A DNA stretch of 64,000 nucleotides from Paenibacillus azoreducens (GTDB taxonomy: Bacteria; Bacillota; Bacilli; Paenibacillales; Paenibacillaceae). A program made the translations under genes and the position numbers. The notes below the pieces were generated by a model. The model made no database searches. It was given only the letters and a program-made list of their open reading frames with translations, and was not told where the DNA came from. Location: positions 310,001 to 374,000 of the forward strand of contig NZ_AP025343.1 in the NCBI RefSeq assembly GCF_021654775.1. Direction: 5' to 3'. Of this stretch, positions 15,394-24,226 are shown in pieces. Each line of letters begins with the position of its first letter. The first letter of the stretch is position 1.

Positions 15394-16488
15394 ATGAACT
15401 CATACAAGCTGTTAACCCCAGGACCACTGACCACGACCAGCGCAGTCAAGAAAGAGATGCTTTCTGACCGCTGCACATGGGATGATGATTATAAATCGAT
15501 CACGCAAAAAATCAGATCGCAGCTGTTGGCATTCGCTGGGGCTGATCCGCAGGAATATACGGCCGTGCTGATGCAGGGCAGCGGAACATTTGCGGTGGAG
15601 TCGGTGATGACCTCGGCCGTTTCGGACGAAGATAAGCTGCTGATTGTTACCAATGGTGCGTACGGCGAACGGATCGTTCAGATGGCGGATTATATCGGAC
15701 TGAACTATATTGAGTATCGTGTGAGCTATGATGAGCAGCCGGAAGAAACCGAGCTTAGAGCCTTGCTGGCGGCAGACGGGGACATAACGCATATTGCCAT
15801 GGTTCACTGCGAGACGACTACAGGAATTTTGAATCCCATTGATATGGTTGCCGGCCTGTCCAGGGAATACGAAAAAACGCTGATCATCGATGCCATGAGC
15901 AGTTTTGGCGGCATCGAGATCGATGTGGCGGGGCTTGGAATCGATTATTTGATCAGCAGCGCGAATAAATGCATTCAAGGTGTACCCGGATTCGGATTTG
16001 TCATTGCCAAGCTGAAAAAACTGAAAGCCTGCCAGGGCGTCGCGCGCAGCTTATCGCTGGATTTGTACGACCAATGGAAGGGGATGGACAAGGACGGCAA
16101 ATGGCGGTTTACATCTCCGACGCATGTCGTGGCAGCATTCTCCAAAGCGATCGACGAGCTGATCGAGGAAGGCGGGGTATCCGCACGTCATGAGCGTTAC
16201 AGCCAAAATAACCGTCTGCTCCGGCACAGGCTCGCGGATATTGGCATTCAGGCCTATGTTTCGGAAGAGAAGCAGTCGCCGATTATCACGACCTTTTTGT
16301 ACCCGGATGACCGCTTTAACTTCGGCGAATTTTACACTTATGTCAAGCAGCGGGGATACGTCATTTATCCTGGCAAACTCACGGACGTCGACACTTTCCG
16401 AATCGGAAATATCGGTGAGATTTATCAGGAAGACATCGAGCAATTATGCGATATCATCAGCGATTACATGGGAGGAATGAGACAATGA
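15394..16488 (+). CDS. phnW: 2-aminoethylphosphonate-pyruvate transaminase
   Basis: 364 residues, the usual PhnW length. It converts 2-aminoethylphosphonate and pyruvate to phosphonoacetaldehyde and alanine, using PLP. Visible are LLTPGPLTTT at the start, the HCETTTGILNP segment, IDAMSSFGG and the Schiff-base lysine in SSANKCIQGVPGF (K192). GGGAGTAAGG precedes the ATG. It overlaps phnX by 4 nt and forms with it the complete two-step phosphonatase pathway. Confidence 0.95.
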   Translation: MNSYKLLTPGPLTTTSAVKKEMLSDRCTWDDDYKSITQKIRSQLLAFAGADPQEYTAVLMQGSGTFAVESVMTSAVSDEDKLLIVTNGAYGERIVQMADYIGLNYIEYRVSYDEQPEETELRALLAADGDITHIAMVHCETTTGILNPIDMVAGLSREYEKTLIIDAMSSFGGIEIDVAGLGIDYLISSANKCIQGVPGFGFVIAKLKKLKACQGVARSLSLDLYDQWKGMDKDGKWRFTSPTHVVAAFSKAIDELIEEGGVSARHERYSQNNRLLRHRLADIGIQAYVSEEKQSPIITTFLYPDDRFNFGEFYTYVKQRGYVIYPGKLTDVDTFRIGNIGEIYQEDIEQLCDIISDYMGGMRQ

Positions 16489-17303
16489 ACCAAATCGAAG
16501 GCGTTATTTTGGATTGGGCCGGAACGGCGGTAGACTTTGGATGTTTTGCGCCAGTGAACGTATTTGTGGATATTTTCAAGCATGCCGGCATCGAGGTCAC
16601 GATGGAAGAAGCCAGAGGCCCGATGGGGATGCTGAAAATCGATCATATCCGTGCCATGCTGTCCTTGCCGAGAGTGTCCTCATTATGGGAAGAGAAGTAC
16701 GGAAGAGCTTTTAACGAGGAAGACGTGAAGAAGCTGTATGCCGAATTTGAGCCGGCGCTTATGGCCTCTTTATCCGAATATACGAACCCGATTCCGGGCG
16801 TGATCGACACGGTGGAAGTGCTGCGGTCCAAAGGTCTGAAAATTGGCTCCACGACGGGTTATACCCGTTCTATGATGGAGGTTGTCATTTCGGGCGCCAA
16901 AGCCAAAGGCTATGGGCCGGATCATGTCGTAACGCCGGATGACACGGACTCCTACGGAAGACCGTACCCTTACATGATTTACCGCAACATGGAACAGCTC
17001 AAGCTGTCTGCCGCATGGAAGGTCGTTAAGGTGGGGGACACCACTTCGGATATCAAAGAAGGCGTACAGGCTGGCGTATGGTCTGTCGGCGTAGCCGTCG
17101 GCAGCTCCGAAATGGGACTGAACGAGGAAGAATACCAAGCCCTGTCCAAGTCAGAAAAAGAAGCGGCTATTGCTAAAACAAAACAGGTATTTATGCAGCA
17201 TGGGGCCGATTTTACGATCGAAACGATGACCGAACTCCCGTCGCTTATTGAACGTATTAATAGGCTGTTGGCTGAAGGCAGAAGACCCGGCTGCGTAAAA
17301 TAA
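16485..17303 (+). CDS. phnX: Phosphonoacetaldehyde hydrolase (phosphonatase)
   Basis: 272 residues, HAD superfamily. The nucleophile motif is LDWAGTAVD (D10, with A12 in place of the usual second acid, as in phosphonatases). The Schiff-base lysine is in GPMGMLKIDHI (K51), with a TTGYTR motif and the VKVGDTTSDIKEG Mg site. It cleaves phosphonoacetaldehyde to acetaldehyde and phosphate. The ATG at 16485 overlaps the phnW stop (ATGA). A perfect terminator follows, so it ends the operon. Confidence 0.96.
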   Translation: MNQIEGVILDWAGTAVDFGCFAPVNVFVDIFKHAGIEVTMEEARGPMGMLKIDHIRAMLSLPRVSSLWEEKYGRAFNEEDVKKLYAEFEPALMASLSEYTNPIPGVIDTVEVLRSKGLKIGSTTGYTRSMMEVVISGAKAKGYGPDHVVTPDDTDSYGRPYPYMIYRNMEQLKLSAAWKVVKVGDTTSDIKEGVQAGVWSVGVAVGSSEMGLNEEEYQALSKSEKEAAIAKTKQVFMQHGADFTIETMTELPSLIERINRLLAEGRRPGCVK

Positions 17304-17356
17304 TGGGCCTTGCGCTGACCTGTCCAAGTTATCTCAAAACTCACCGGAATAAAAGG

Positions 17357-17385
17357 AAAATCCACAACCGCGGTTGTGGATTTTT
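17357..17385. terminator. Terminator between phnX and the LCP gene
   Basis: A perfect 28-bp palindrome, AAAATCCACAACCG with its complement, ends in a T-run on both strands. It can stop transcription from both convergent genes. Confidence 0.9.
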
Positions 17386-17396
17386 GCGTCTTGCGC

Positions 17397-18467
17397 TTAC
17401 TTCTGCTTCGATTTCGTATATAACCCCATATATCTTCCCAGGTTATATTTCTTTGGTTTCATATCAAGCGTGGCGTATAGCTTTTCCATCGCCTGATCCA
17501 ATTCTTCCTTGTTCCAATACACAAACGGGCTTTTCCAATCTCCTTCCACAGTTAGGAGGTTGGTTGCGTCAGGCTTCATTTTGTTGAAGTTCAGCAGCCA
17601 TCGCTTTAATCTTTTTTCGGGAATATCCGTTTTGACGTTATCGCCGACGATATCCAGGATATTACCCCATTGGCCGATCCCATTCAATGAGGTAAGTTTG
17701 TCCAGCATCTGGTTCAAGACCTCCTGCTGCCGCTTGTTGCGGTCAAAGTCCGACGAAGGGGATGATCCGTCATTCGATTTGCGGTACCGGACAAAATCCA
17801 GCGTTTTTTGGCCGTCAAGATGCTGAAAACCTTTGTTCAGATCGATATGCGTGCCGTCTGCGGTATCGATATAGTGCATCTCCATATCTACGTTCACGTC
17901 AACTCCGCCGACCGCGTCTATGGCTTGCCGGAAACCGTCAAAGTTGATCAATACCATATAGTCGATTGGAATATGGAACAGGTCGCTGAAAAATTTCTTC
18001 GTTTCGGTCATCGCTGTAGCTCTGTCTTGAATGTAGTTGTGAGCGTAAAAATAATTCGCTTTATGGCTCGACCCGCCAGGCGGCGTAATTTTCAGGTCGC
18101 GCGGAATGGATAACAGGCTGGCCGATTTGGTTGCGGGGTTCAGCGTTACGAGCATCATGACATCCGTATTCATCGTTCCGCCGCTGCCATCGCGGTTATC
18201 GGTCCCGGCAAGCAGAAACGTCATCGGTTTCATATCGTCTTCGGTGACGTCTTCAGGTTCGGCCTCCGGTACCGTTTCAGCCGCTTCTCGCTGCTGCGGG
18301 GAATAGTATTCGGAAGCTGCAATTTTATGTACGGCTGACATGGCTTTATGGTGTAAAAATCCTGCATAGGATCCGGCGATCAATATAAATAGTCCTAAAA
18401 TACTGGCTAAGCTAACTGTTATTTTACGGTAGATAGACCACTTTTTCTTTTTCTTGGAACGGGACAT
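17397..18467 (-). CDS. LCP (LytR-CpsA-Psr) family cell-wall glycopolymer ligase
   Basis: 356 residues. There is a lysine-rich cytoplasmic start (RSKKKKK), one membrane helix (about 20-42), then an extracellular LCP domain: FLLAGTDNRD, TDVMMLVTLNP, LLSIPRDLKI, DAVGGVDVNV and the arginine-rich DFVRYRKSNDG with FDRNKRQQEVL. These residues bind the pyrophosphate of polyprenyl-linked substrates. The family transfers teichoic acids or other secondary polymers to peptidoglycan. The ATG at 18467 has GGAGG 5 nt upstream and is preferred over the one at 18479. It stands alone and is convergent with phnX. Confidence 0.92.
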   Translation of the reverse strand: MSRSKKKKKWSIYRKITVSLASILGLFILIAGSYAGFLHHKAMSAVHKIAASEYYSPQQREAAETVPEAEPEDVTEDDMKPMTFLLAGTDNRDGSGGTMNTDVMMLVTLNPATKSASLLSIPRDLKITPPGGSSHKANYFYAHNYIQDRATAMTETKKFFSDLFHIPIDYMVLINFDGFRQAIDAVGGVDVNVDMEMHYIDTADGTHIDLNKGFQHLDGQKTLDFVRYRKSNDGSSPSSDFDRNKRQQEVLNQMLDKLTSLNGIGQWGNILDIVGDNVKTDIPEKRLKRWLLNFNKMKPDATNLLTVEGDWKSPFVYWNKEELDQAMEKLYATLDMKPKKYNLGRYMGLYTKSKQK

Positions 18468-18691
18468 AAAAACCTCCAATTTCCTGTTGATTGATTCTGC
18501 CTTGGATATCGCAAAAATACAATACGAGTTATTCGACTAGCAGCGCTCTTAGAACGTCTACCCGGTCACCGCTTTTTTTTGCGATTTCCCAATAGCACCG
18601 TTCTATTCACTCCTTTTCAAAAAAATAGACTATCTTATGTATACTATAAAATAGTATTTCTATCAAATTTCGACTCAGATCCTTTAAGTGC

Positions 18692-18755
18692 GTGTTCAAA
18701 AAGGCTGGTTTTCAGCACCAAAGGATAAGCTTTCGATGTGTGTTTTTTTGAACAA
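18692..18755. repeat. Intergenic hairpin element with GTTCAAAAA ends
   Basis: GTGTTCAAAAA and TTTTTTTGAACAAC form the ends of a 64-bp imperfect hairpin between the LCP and ECF sigma genes. The centre is GGCTGGTTTTCAGCACCAAA. The rest of the gap (18468-18842) is AT-rich and holds no recognisable gene. Confidence 0.55.
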
Positions 18756-18842
18756 CCTCTTTAAAAATCGGAAAAATGAACCTTTTCTCTTTTGGAGTTG
18801 TTAACTACATATAGTAGAGCACAAGAAAGGTGGAGAGCCTGC

Positions 18843-19448
18843 TTGACGGACAGGGAGTTTTTTGAACGGTACAACAAAGACGTGTACAGGACCTGTTACT
18901 ATATGCTGCGCAATGCGTCGGATGCCGAGGATGTGTGCCAGGAAGTTTTTATGAAGGCGCTCAACTCCGGGTGGCAGCAGGTAGAGTATCTCAAGACATG
19001 GCTGATGCGCATTACCGTCAATCATTGTTTGAACCATCTACGGGCGAGCAAGACGAGACGAATGAAAGAGGCAATGCTCACTTTATTCCAGCGCGATAAG
19101 GCGTCACCGTCTTCGTTAACCCTTGTAGAGCAGCAGGAGACGAAAGATGAGTGGAAGCGTCGTATAGACCGGCTGCCGGATAAAATCAAAGTTGTCGTCA
19201 TGCTTCGATTCACCAATGATTTGCCCTTGGCGGATATCGCCGAGGTGCTGGATATCCCGCTTGGCACGGTGAAGTCCCGTCTGAATAGAGGGCTAAAACT
19301 GATGAAGACCATGATGCACGAGCTCGATGAGGAAGAACTTCCGCAAGGGCAGACAGCCAAAAAGCAAACAATCAGAGGAAAGGATGGTGCGGAATATGAG
19401 CAAGCAGGCACGCGAGGAGAAGGTTCTTGCACAGCAACTGGGCGGTGA
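18843..19448 (+). CDS. ECF-type RNA polymerase sigma factor (pair 1)
   Basis: 201 residues. Sigma region 2 is seen in DREFFERYNKDVYRTCYYML, DAEDVCQEVFMKAL and LKTWLMRITVNHCLNHLR. Region 4 is VVVMLRFTNDLPLADIAEVL followed by PLGTVKSRLNRGLKLMK. The TTG at 18843 is chosen for its position behind AGGTGGAGAG, and it makes the protein start right at region 2. The 3' end overlaps the anti-sigma gene by 65 nt, which implies translational coupling. The extra C-terminal tail after region 4 is low-complexity and probably a by-product of that overlap. Confidence 0.9.
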   Translation: MTDREFFERYNKDVYRTCYYMLRNASDAEDVCQEVFMKALNSGWQQVEYLKTWLMRITVNHCLNHLRASKTRRMKEAMLTLFQRDKASPSSLTLVEQQETKDEWKRRIDRLPDKIKVVVMLRFTNDLPLADIAEVLDIPLGTVKSRLNRGLKLMKTMMHELDEEELPQGQTAKKQTIRGKDGAEYEQAGTRGEGSCTATGR

Positions 19449-21093
19449 AGGCAGCCACACCTACCCGGACTTTGATGCGATGTGGCTTAGAATAGAGGCT
19501 GACAGAGAACAGGAACAAGCACCTATAGCGGTTGAACGGACGAAGCGCACTGGATTTTTGCATGGACGCCGCCTAGCTTTTTTGTCGTCGATTGCTTTTG
19601 TTATTATTGCGACCCCAGTGCTCGCATCGATGTCCGGAAGGTGGGATTTTACATCTCGGCCGGGATTGGAAGCGGCACTTCATCAAGGTTTTGGACAAAC
19701 CCTCAACAAGAGCGTCACCGAAAACGGCGTCACCTTTACGGTTGATTCCGCGATGTCCGATGACAATGGCACCACGCTGCTGTACAGTTTTGATCCAAAA
19801 GACAAACAGGCGCGGAAGTGGGGATTTTCCGAAGTGGAGCTGCGCGGGGCGGACGGTGAGAAAATAGCGCAAGTCGAGGGCGGCCGGGCGATGAAGATGA
19901 ACTGGGACAAAGGATATTACTCGCATACCTGGGATTCGGAAAATAAACAATATAACGGTTTTTTCGAAACGCCTTGGACATTTTCCAGCCTGAAAACGGA
20001 TGTGCAATTTATTGTGCGGGGGCTGCAGGAGTACCGTGACAAGCGTGTCCCGCTTAACCTGGACCTTTCGCGAAACGGCATCCATACCTTCCCGATTAAA
20101 AAAGACGGGATCGACGCCTTGAACATTGAGGTGGTGGATCAGGGAGCGGAGGGGGTCCTGATCAAATCATCTCTTCGGTATATGAATAAGCAAGCGGTGG
20201 ATATAGCCTCGCCGCGAATCCAGGTAATGAAAGACGGTAAACTGATGAAATCGGAGAGCCTGGTTAGAGTTTGGCCGGATGCGGATGGAGTTTATGAATC
20301 GAGGGATGATTATCGTTGGAAGGACATCAACCAGAAAGGCATCACTTTCGAGTTGGATTACCTTGTGGAGGGGCAAAAAATAGACGGCGAGTGGAATGTC
20401 GGCACTTTAAACCTGAATAAAGAGAAAGCCCTGAATGCTTCGGCTACGCGGGAACTGAATATTCCTTTTGAAACGTCGTTTGGAACTTCCACGATTCGCA
20501 AGCTGATTATTAGGCCGACAGGTATCCGGATAGAAGTCGAGACCCCGAACGCGTATGATGACCCAATCTACAAAAATACCTTTTTGTCCATCAACGGCCG
20601 GAAGCTTAAAGGATATATGGGATTAGGGGACGGCAATAAACTTAAACCTTACACGAAGACGAAGACGTTTCTGTTTGATGTTCCGCCGGATCTTCGCATT
20701 ACTCCTGATACGCCGATGGAACTGATGCTGCAAAATGAGTATGAGTCGAAGTCGGATTATGCGCAGCCGGTTATGCTGAAGAATATATCTGGTGAAAAAC
20801 AAACTGTCATCACCGACATTGAAGGTTATCCCGTTAAGTGGACGTATTACAAGGCAAACGGAAAACTCTATGTAGAAACGGACAGCATGGATGAACAATT
20901 CGTAGGCGTTGATCAAACATATTATGAACAGGAGGGTGAACAAATCCTCTCCAGTATTATTTATTTTAATGGAAGCACTCCAACCAACAAGCTTAATGTC
21001 TTCTCAAATTTTGAAGGAACCGAGCTTGAACTGTATATTAAAATTTATCATGTTTGGCACCCAGACCGAAATCTTACATTAAAACTGCAGTAA
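19384..21093 (+). CDS. Membrane anti-sigma factor, DUF4179-like (pair 1)
   Basis: 569 residues. A cytoplasmic N-terminal part of about 60 residues is followed by one membrane helix (about 64-82: LAFLSSIAFVIIATPVLAS) and a 480-residue extracellular region rich in beta strands. The segment after the helix (NKSVTENGVTFTVDSAMSDDNGTTLLYSF) is typical of DUF4179 proteins. The cytoplasmic part should hold the ECF sigma factor inactive and the external part should sense envelope signals. The ATG at 19384 has GAGG 5 nt before it. It is long compared with the usual 300-500 residues of the group. The signal is unknown. Confidence 0.82.
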   Translation: MVRNMSKQAREEKVLAQQLGGEGSHTYPDFDAMWLRIEADREQEQAPIAVERTKRTGFLHGRRLAFLSSIAFVIIATPVLASMSGRWDFTSRPGLEAALHQGFGQTLNKSVTENGVTFTVDSAMSDDNGTTLLYSFDPKDKQARKWGFSEVELRGADGEKIAQVEGGRAMKMNWDKGYYSHTWDSENKQYNGFFETPWTFSSLKTDVQFIVRGLQEYRDKRVPLNLDLSRNGIHTFPIKKDGIDALNIEVVDQGAEGVLIKSSLRYMNKQAVDIASPRIQVMKDGKLMKSESLVRVWPDADGVYESRDDYRWKDINQKGITFELDYLVEGQKIDGEWNVGTLNLNKEKALNASATRELNIPFETSFGTSTIRKLIIRPTGIRIEVETPNAYDDPIYKNTFLSINGRKLKGYMGLGDGNKLKPYTKTKTFLFDVPPDLRITPDTPMELMLQNEYESKSDYAQPVMLKNISGEKQTVITDIEGYPVKWTYYKANGKLYVETDSMDEQFVGVDQTYYEQEGEQILSSIIYFNGSTPTNKLNVFSNFEGTELELYIKIYHVWHPDRNLTLKLQ

Positions 21094-21212
21094 CTTGGCA
21101 AGCTGGCTTCGATCCTGTATCGGAGTCAGCTTGTTTGCCGTTTTACCCACATTCAAACGAATAAATGTTGCCAATGATCTGCCGGTCATTCAAGCAGCCA
21201 TCCTCTAAGCCA

Positions 21213-21392
21213 ATTGTTGCGAAAGTGCATCCTTTTCAGGCCTTTTATAGCGTGAAATGCAAAATTGTTGCGAAAGTACATCTATTTGACCATGGATCAT
21301 CTGTTTATGCCTAAAAGCCCGGGAAAAGATGCACTTTTGCAAGCTTTCTAGCCATAGTTGCCTGGGACGTTAAAATAGATGCGCTTTTGCAA
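21213..21392. repeat. Four-box intergenic element 1 (two direct, two inverted boxes)
   Basis: TTGTTGCGAAAGTGCATC at about 21215 and TTGTTGCGAAAGTACATC at about 21265 are direct copies about 50 bp apart. GATGCACTTTTGCAA (21328) and GATGCGCTTTTGCAA (21378) are inverted copies, also 50 bp apart. The whole can fold as a long stem or as a cruciform. It lies in the 650-bp gap between the anti-sigma gene and the first DUF4367-like gene. Confidence 0.7.
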
Positions 21393-21612
21393 CTTTACAG
21401 ATGGAACAGCCAGTTATTTTTGTGTGTAAGATTTTGCTAAATCCAAAAAGCGAATTCAAGAATCCATTTCATAATGCCACTGTGCAAACACCCGTAATTG
21501 TTCATTATGAAATTGACTCCATTTGCAAATTCCTTGATATGGAAGGGGAGCCAGGGGAAAAGATGCAGAATTGCATTTTTTAAAATCAGTATTTTTGCAA
21601 AAAACCAAATTA

Positions 21613-21655
21613 GTGAACCAAATTTTTCCGAGCTGTGTTTATATCATAGAAGCCG
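21613..21655 (+). promoter_or_regulatory. Conserved leader/promoter block of DUF4367-like gene 1
   Basis: GTGAACC, 15-16 nt, then TGTGTTTATATCATAGAAGC. The same block is present 120 bp upstream of the paralogous gene at 23235, whereas most of the other intergenic sequence differs. TGAACC resembles an ECF -35 element. The -10 is not clear, so sigma class is uncertain. Confidence 0.45.
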
Positions 21656-21744
21656 GCAGGGGAGAAGTTCTAATGATGGTTGCCGGCCTGGTCCTATGAC
21701 CTTTTAATAAAACATGCGCAAGGGTAAAGAGAGGAGAAATATCC

Positions 21745-22500
21745 ATGAAAAAAGCAATGAAAGCGGCGGTTGTCGCAGCAGGAATCGCGATGCTGTTTGG
21801 ATCAGTGAATATGACGGAAGCAGCCCAAAGCAAGGCGGCCAATAAATCGACACAGGCGGCGGCAAAGACTTCGGCTGCTGATAAAAAGGCTTTTGAAGCC
21901 GCCAAAGCGGAACTTTCCAAGAAACTCGCACCGGGAGATTTATATATCCTGTACGTACGGGATAAGGCGCTGAATGGCGGCGAAGAGTTTATGAATTACA
22001 TGAACATGTTCCAGTTCAAAACATATGAGGATTATCTGAACCAAGCAGCCAAACTAACAGGACCAACGCTAACGAAGCCGGAAGGCCTGCCGGATGGATA
22101 TAAATTTGTGAAAGGAAACATCCAACCTCCACTTATAAAGTATCGCACGCAGTATCAAAAAGAAGTCAAAGCTGAGGCTGCAGCCAAAGGAAAAGGCGTT
22201 TATTATAAAAAGTTCGATTGGAAGGAGGTGGGTGAAATCAACCTGGAATTTGCAAACGGAAAAGACAATTTGCAAATGCAGATATCCTACTCTTTGACCA
22301 AAGATAAGAGCAACGGTGGATATAGTTACCGCACTGCGGATGAATTCGATGCCGAGACAGCCAAGAAGCATCCCGAATGGGTTAGAAATATGTTGAGTTG
22401 GTCAGATGGGGATCATGTCTATAACATCACAACCAATCCGGGTAACCCGCTTTCTAAAGAGGAATTGATCAAACTCGCAGAAACAGCGGTAAAGAATTAA
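21745..22500 (+). CDS. Secreted DUF4367-like protein, copy 1
   Basis: 251 residues with a Sec signal peptide (cleavage near MTEA-A, residue 27) and an Ala/Lys/Ser-rich helical linker. The folded part from about 50 contains LPDGYKFVKGNIQPP, KGVYYKKFDWKEVGEINLEF and a closing HVYNITTNPGNPLSKEELIK. The LP-x-GYKF start and the VY-x-I-TNPGNPLS-x-EEL-x-K-x-A end are like DUF4367 domains often found at the outer part of anti-sigma factors. Here it is free and secreted. RBS GAGAGGAG precedes the ATG. A close paralogue lies 735 bp downstream. Function unknown. Confidence 0.82.
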   Translation: MKKAMKAAVVAAGIAMLFGSVNMTEAAQSKAANKSTQAAAKTSAADKKAFEAAKAELSKKLAPGDLYILYVRDKALNGGEEFMNYMNMFQFKTYEDYLNQAAKLTGPTLTKPEGLPDGYKFVKGNIQPPLIKYRTQYQKEVKAEAAAKGKGVYYKKFDWKEVGEINLEFANGKDNLQMQISYSLTKDKSNGGYSYRTADEFDAETAKKHPEWVRNMLSWSDGDHVYNITTNPGNPLSKEELIKLAETAVKN

Positions 22501-22598
22501 AAATGACTTAGACTTGGTTTGCCGCGAGGAGCAAGCAAGAGGTTAGCGAACCAAGATTACACAGCGGTGTATAGCAAGGGCATGCAGGGGAGAGGCTG

Positions 22599-22633
22599 GC
22601 CGGATTCAATTATGAGTCCGGCTGGCTTTTTTT
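22599..22633 (+). terminator. Terminator after DUF4367-like gene 1
   Basis: GCCGGATTC pairs with GAGTCCGGC (one G-T), extended by flanking GGCT/GGCT, followed by seven T residues. Confidence 0.8.
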
Positions 22634-22664
22634 GATTCTATATAAGTTGAATTAAAGAAAATGA

Positions 22665-22975
22665 AAAGGGAAAGGCAAGAGGGGGAAAGATTTACGGAGA
22701 AGCGGAGCGTTCGCCTAAAAGCTTTCCAAAGGAAAGCTAACATCGTAAGCATATGCTTTGTGAGCGGATTTCTACCTAAGATAGGTTCCAATCATAGAAA
22801 TCTGGGAGCAACAGCGATCGAAAGAACATTTCACCCGGCTGCCTCCTTCCGTTCATAATCATTGGTTCAACTTATATAGAATAAATAAGCTTTAAGCGAA
22901 GCTTAACCAATTCTATAATCGCAAGAAAAACATTCGCAAAACGTGGTCTGTCTTCTTAGAAAGTATGTCGATAGC
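22665..22975. repeat. Degenerate repeat segment (family R1 parts and a decayed 111-bp repeat)
   Basis: 22692-22725 has GGAGAAGCGGAGCGTTCGCC and 22800-22835 has CAACAGCGATCGAAAGAAC; these are the left and right ends of family R1 seen at 13.6-13.9 kb. Around 22915-22975, ATCGCAAGAAAAA, a GTGGTCTGTCTTCT block and TGTCGATAG match the 3' half of the 111-bp repeat found at 32.8 and 61.3 kb. No gene is supported between 22500 and 23235. Confidence 0.6.
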
Positions 22976-23234
22976 CTTGCACTCCCATCGGTCTGTTTCC
23001 TTCCTTGGTCTGTTTCCAGGACATACTGATGAAGCGATAACGGAATCTGCGCATCCAGCTCACTTATAGGAGTTTCAAAATTTATTGATATTTTTCTGGA
23101 ATTGCCCAAAAAGAGTGAACCTATTTTTCCCGGGTTGTGTTTATATCATAGAAGCTGGCACAAAGGGATCCCAAATGATAAGCCTAGGCTTCACACATCA
23201 CTTAAGGATAAGAAAAGAGAGGAGAAATATACAC

Positions 23235-23993
23235 ATGAAATTCCCAATTAAGGCGGCGGTTGTCGCAAGTAGTATCGCGATGCTGTTAGGCACCGCAAAT
23301 ATGACGGAGGCAGCTACAGTCAATAATTCCGCACAGGCGGTCACAGCGAAAGCTCCGGCTGCTGATCAGAAGGCTGTTGAAGCAGCAAAGAAAGAACTCA
23401 GCCAAAAACTGCAGCAAAAAAATACGGGAGATATGTACCTCTTGTACGTAGCAGATAAAAACCTCAATGGCGGCTCTGAATTCTTGTATTACCTGGATAT
23501 GTTCCAATCCACAAACTATGAGGATTACCTGAACCAGGCAGCCAAACTGCAAGGTCCTGTGCTTCAAAAGCCGGAAGCTCTGCCTGAAGGATATAAATTT
23601 GTAAAAGGAAACATTCAGCCTCCGATTGCCAAGAATCTTGCGGAGTATCAAAAAGAAGTGAAAGCTGAAGCTGAAGCCCAAGGGAAAGGCGTTTATTACA
23701 AAAAGTTAGACTGGAAGGAAATGGGCGAAATCAATCTGGAGTTTGCAAACGGAAAAGACAATTTGCAAATGCAAGTATCCCACAAGATTAACAAGGATAA
23801 GGCGAGCGGCGAATACCGGTACCACACAGCGGACGAGTTTGATGCCGAGACAGCCAAGAAGCATCCTGAATGGGTTAGAAATATACTGAGTTGGTCAGAT
23901 GAGGATCATGTATATAACATCACAACCAATCCGGGTAACCCGCTCACCAAAGAGGACTTGATCAAGTTTGCAGAGACGGCTGTCAAGAAGTAA
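23235..23993 (+). CDS. Secreted DUF4367-like protein, copy 2
   Basis: 252 residues, a close paralogue of the protein at 21745. It has the same signal-peptide type (cleavage near MTEA-A), the same LPEGYKFVKGNIQPP and EINLEFANGKDNLQMQ blocks, and the same VRN-x-LSWSD-x-DHVYNITTNP end. The main differences are in the linker and at about residues 55-90. The ATG at 23235 follows GAGAGGAG. The open frame upstream continues through the leader block and is not coding. The duplication includes the upstream promoter-like block, so both genes are probably expressed under the same signal. Confidence 0.82.
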   Translation: MKFPIKAAVVASSIAMLLGTANMTEAATVNNSAQAVTAKAPAADQKAVEAAKKELSQKLQQKNTGDMYLLYVADKNLNGGSEFLYYLDMFQSTNYEDYLNQAAKLQGPVLQKPEALPEGYKFVKGNIQPPIAKNLAEYQKEVKAEAEAQGKGVYYKKLDWKEMGEINLEFANGKDNLQMQVSHKINKDKASGEYRYHTADEFDAETAKKHPEWVRNILSWSDEDHVYNITTNPGNPLTKEDLIKFAETAVKK

Positions 23994-24084
23994 GAAGGAT
24001 TGATTAAGCCTTATCTGCGATGATCAGATGTAGAAAGCCGACGATGCGAGGATAATGCAGACATACTTAGCAAGGGTTCTAAAG

Positions 24085-24124
24085 AAGCCGGTCAGATCAA
24101 ATCATGGATCTGGCTGGCTTTTTT
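24085..24124 (+). terminator. Terminator after DUF4367-like gene 2
   Basis: AAGCCGGTCAGATC and GATCTGGCTGGCTT form a stem with a mismatch and an 8-nt loop, followed by a T-run. Confidence 0.78.
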
Positions 24125-24226
24125 CGTGTGAGCTGATCCCGAGTACAGTTGGCAGTGTTGTTCTCTTGAACAAAATGGAAACTAAAACCCATACAGCGTT
24201 TGTGAAATCACCCATATTTCTGTTGA

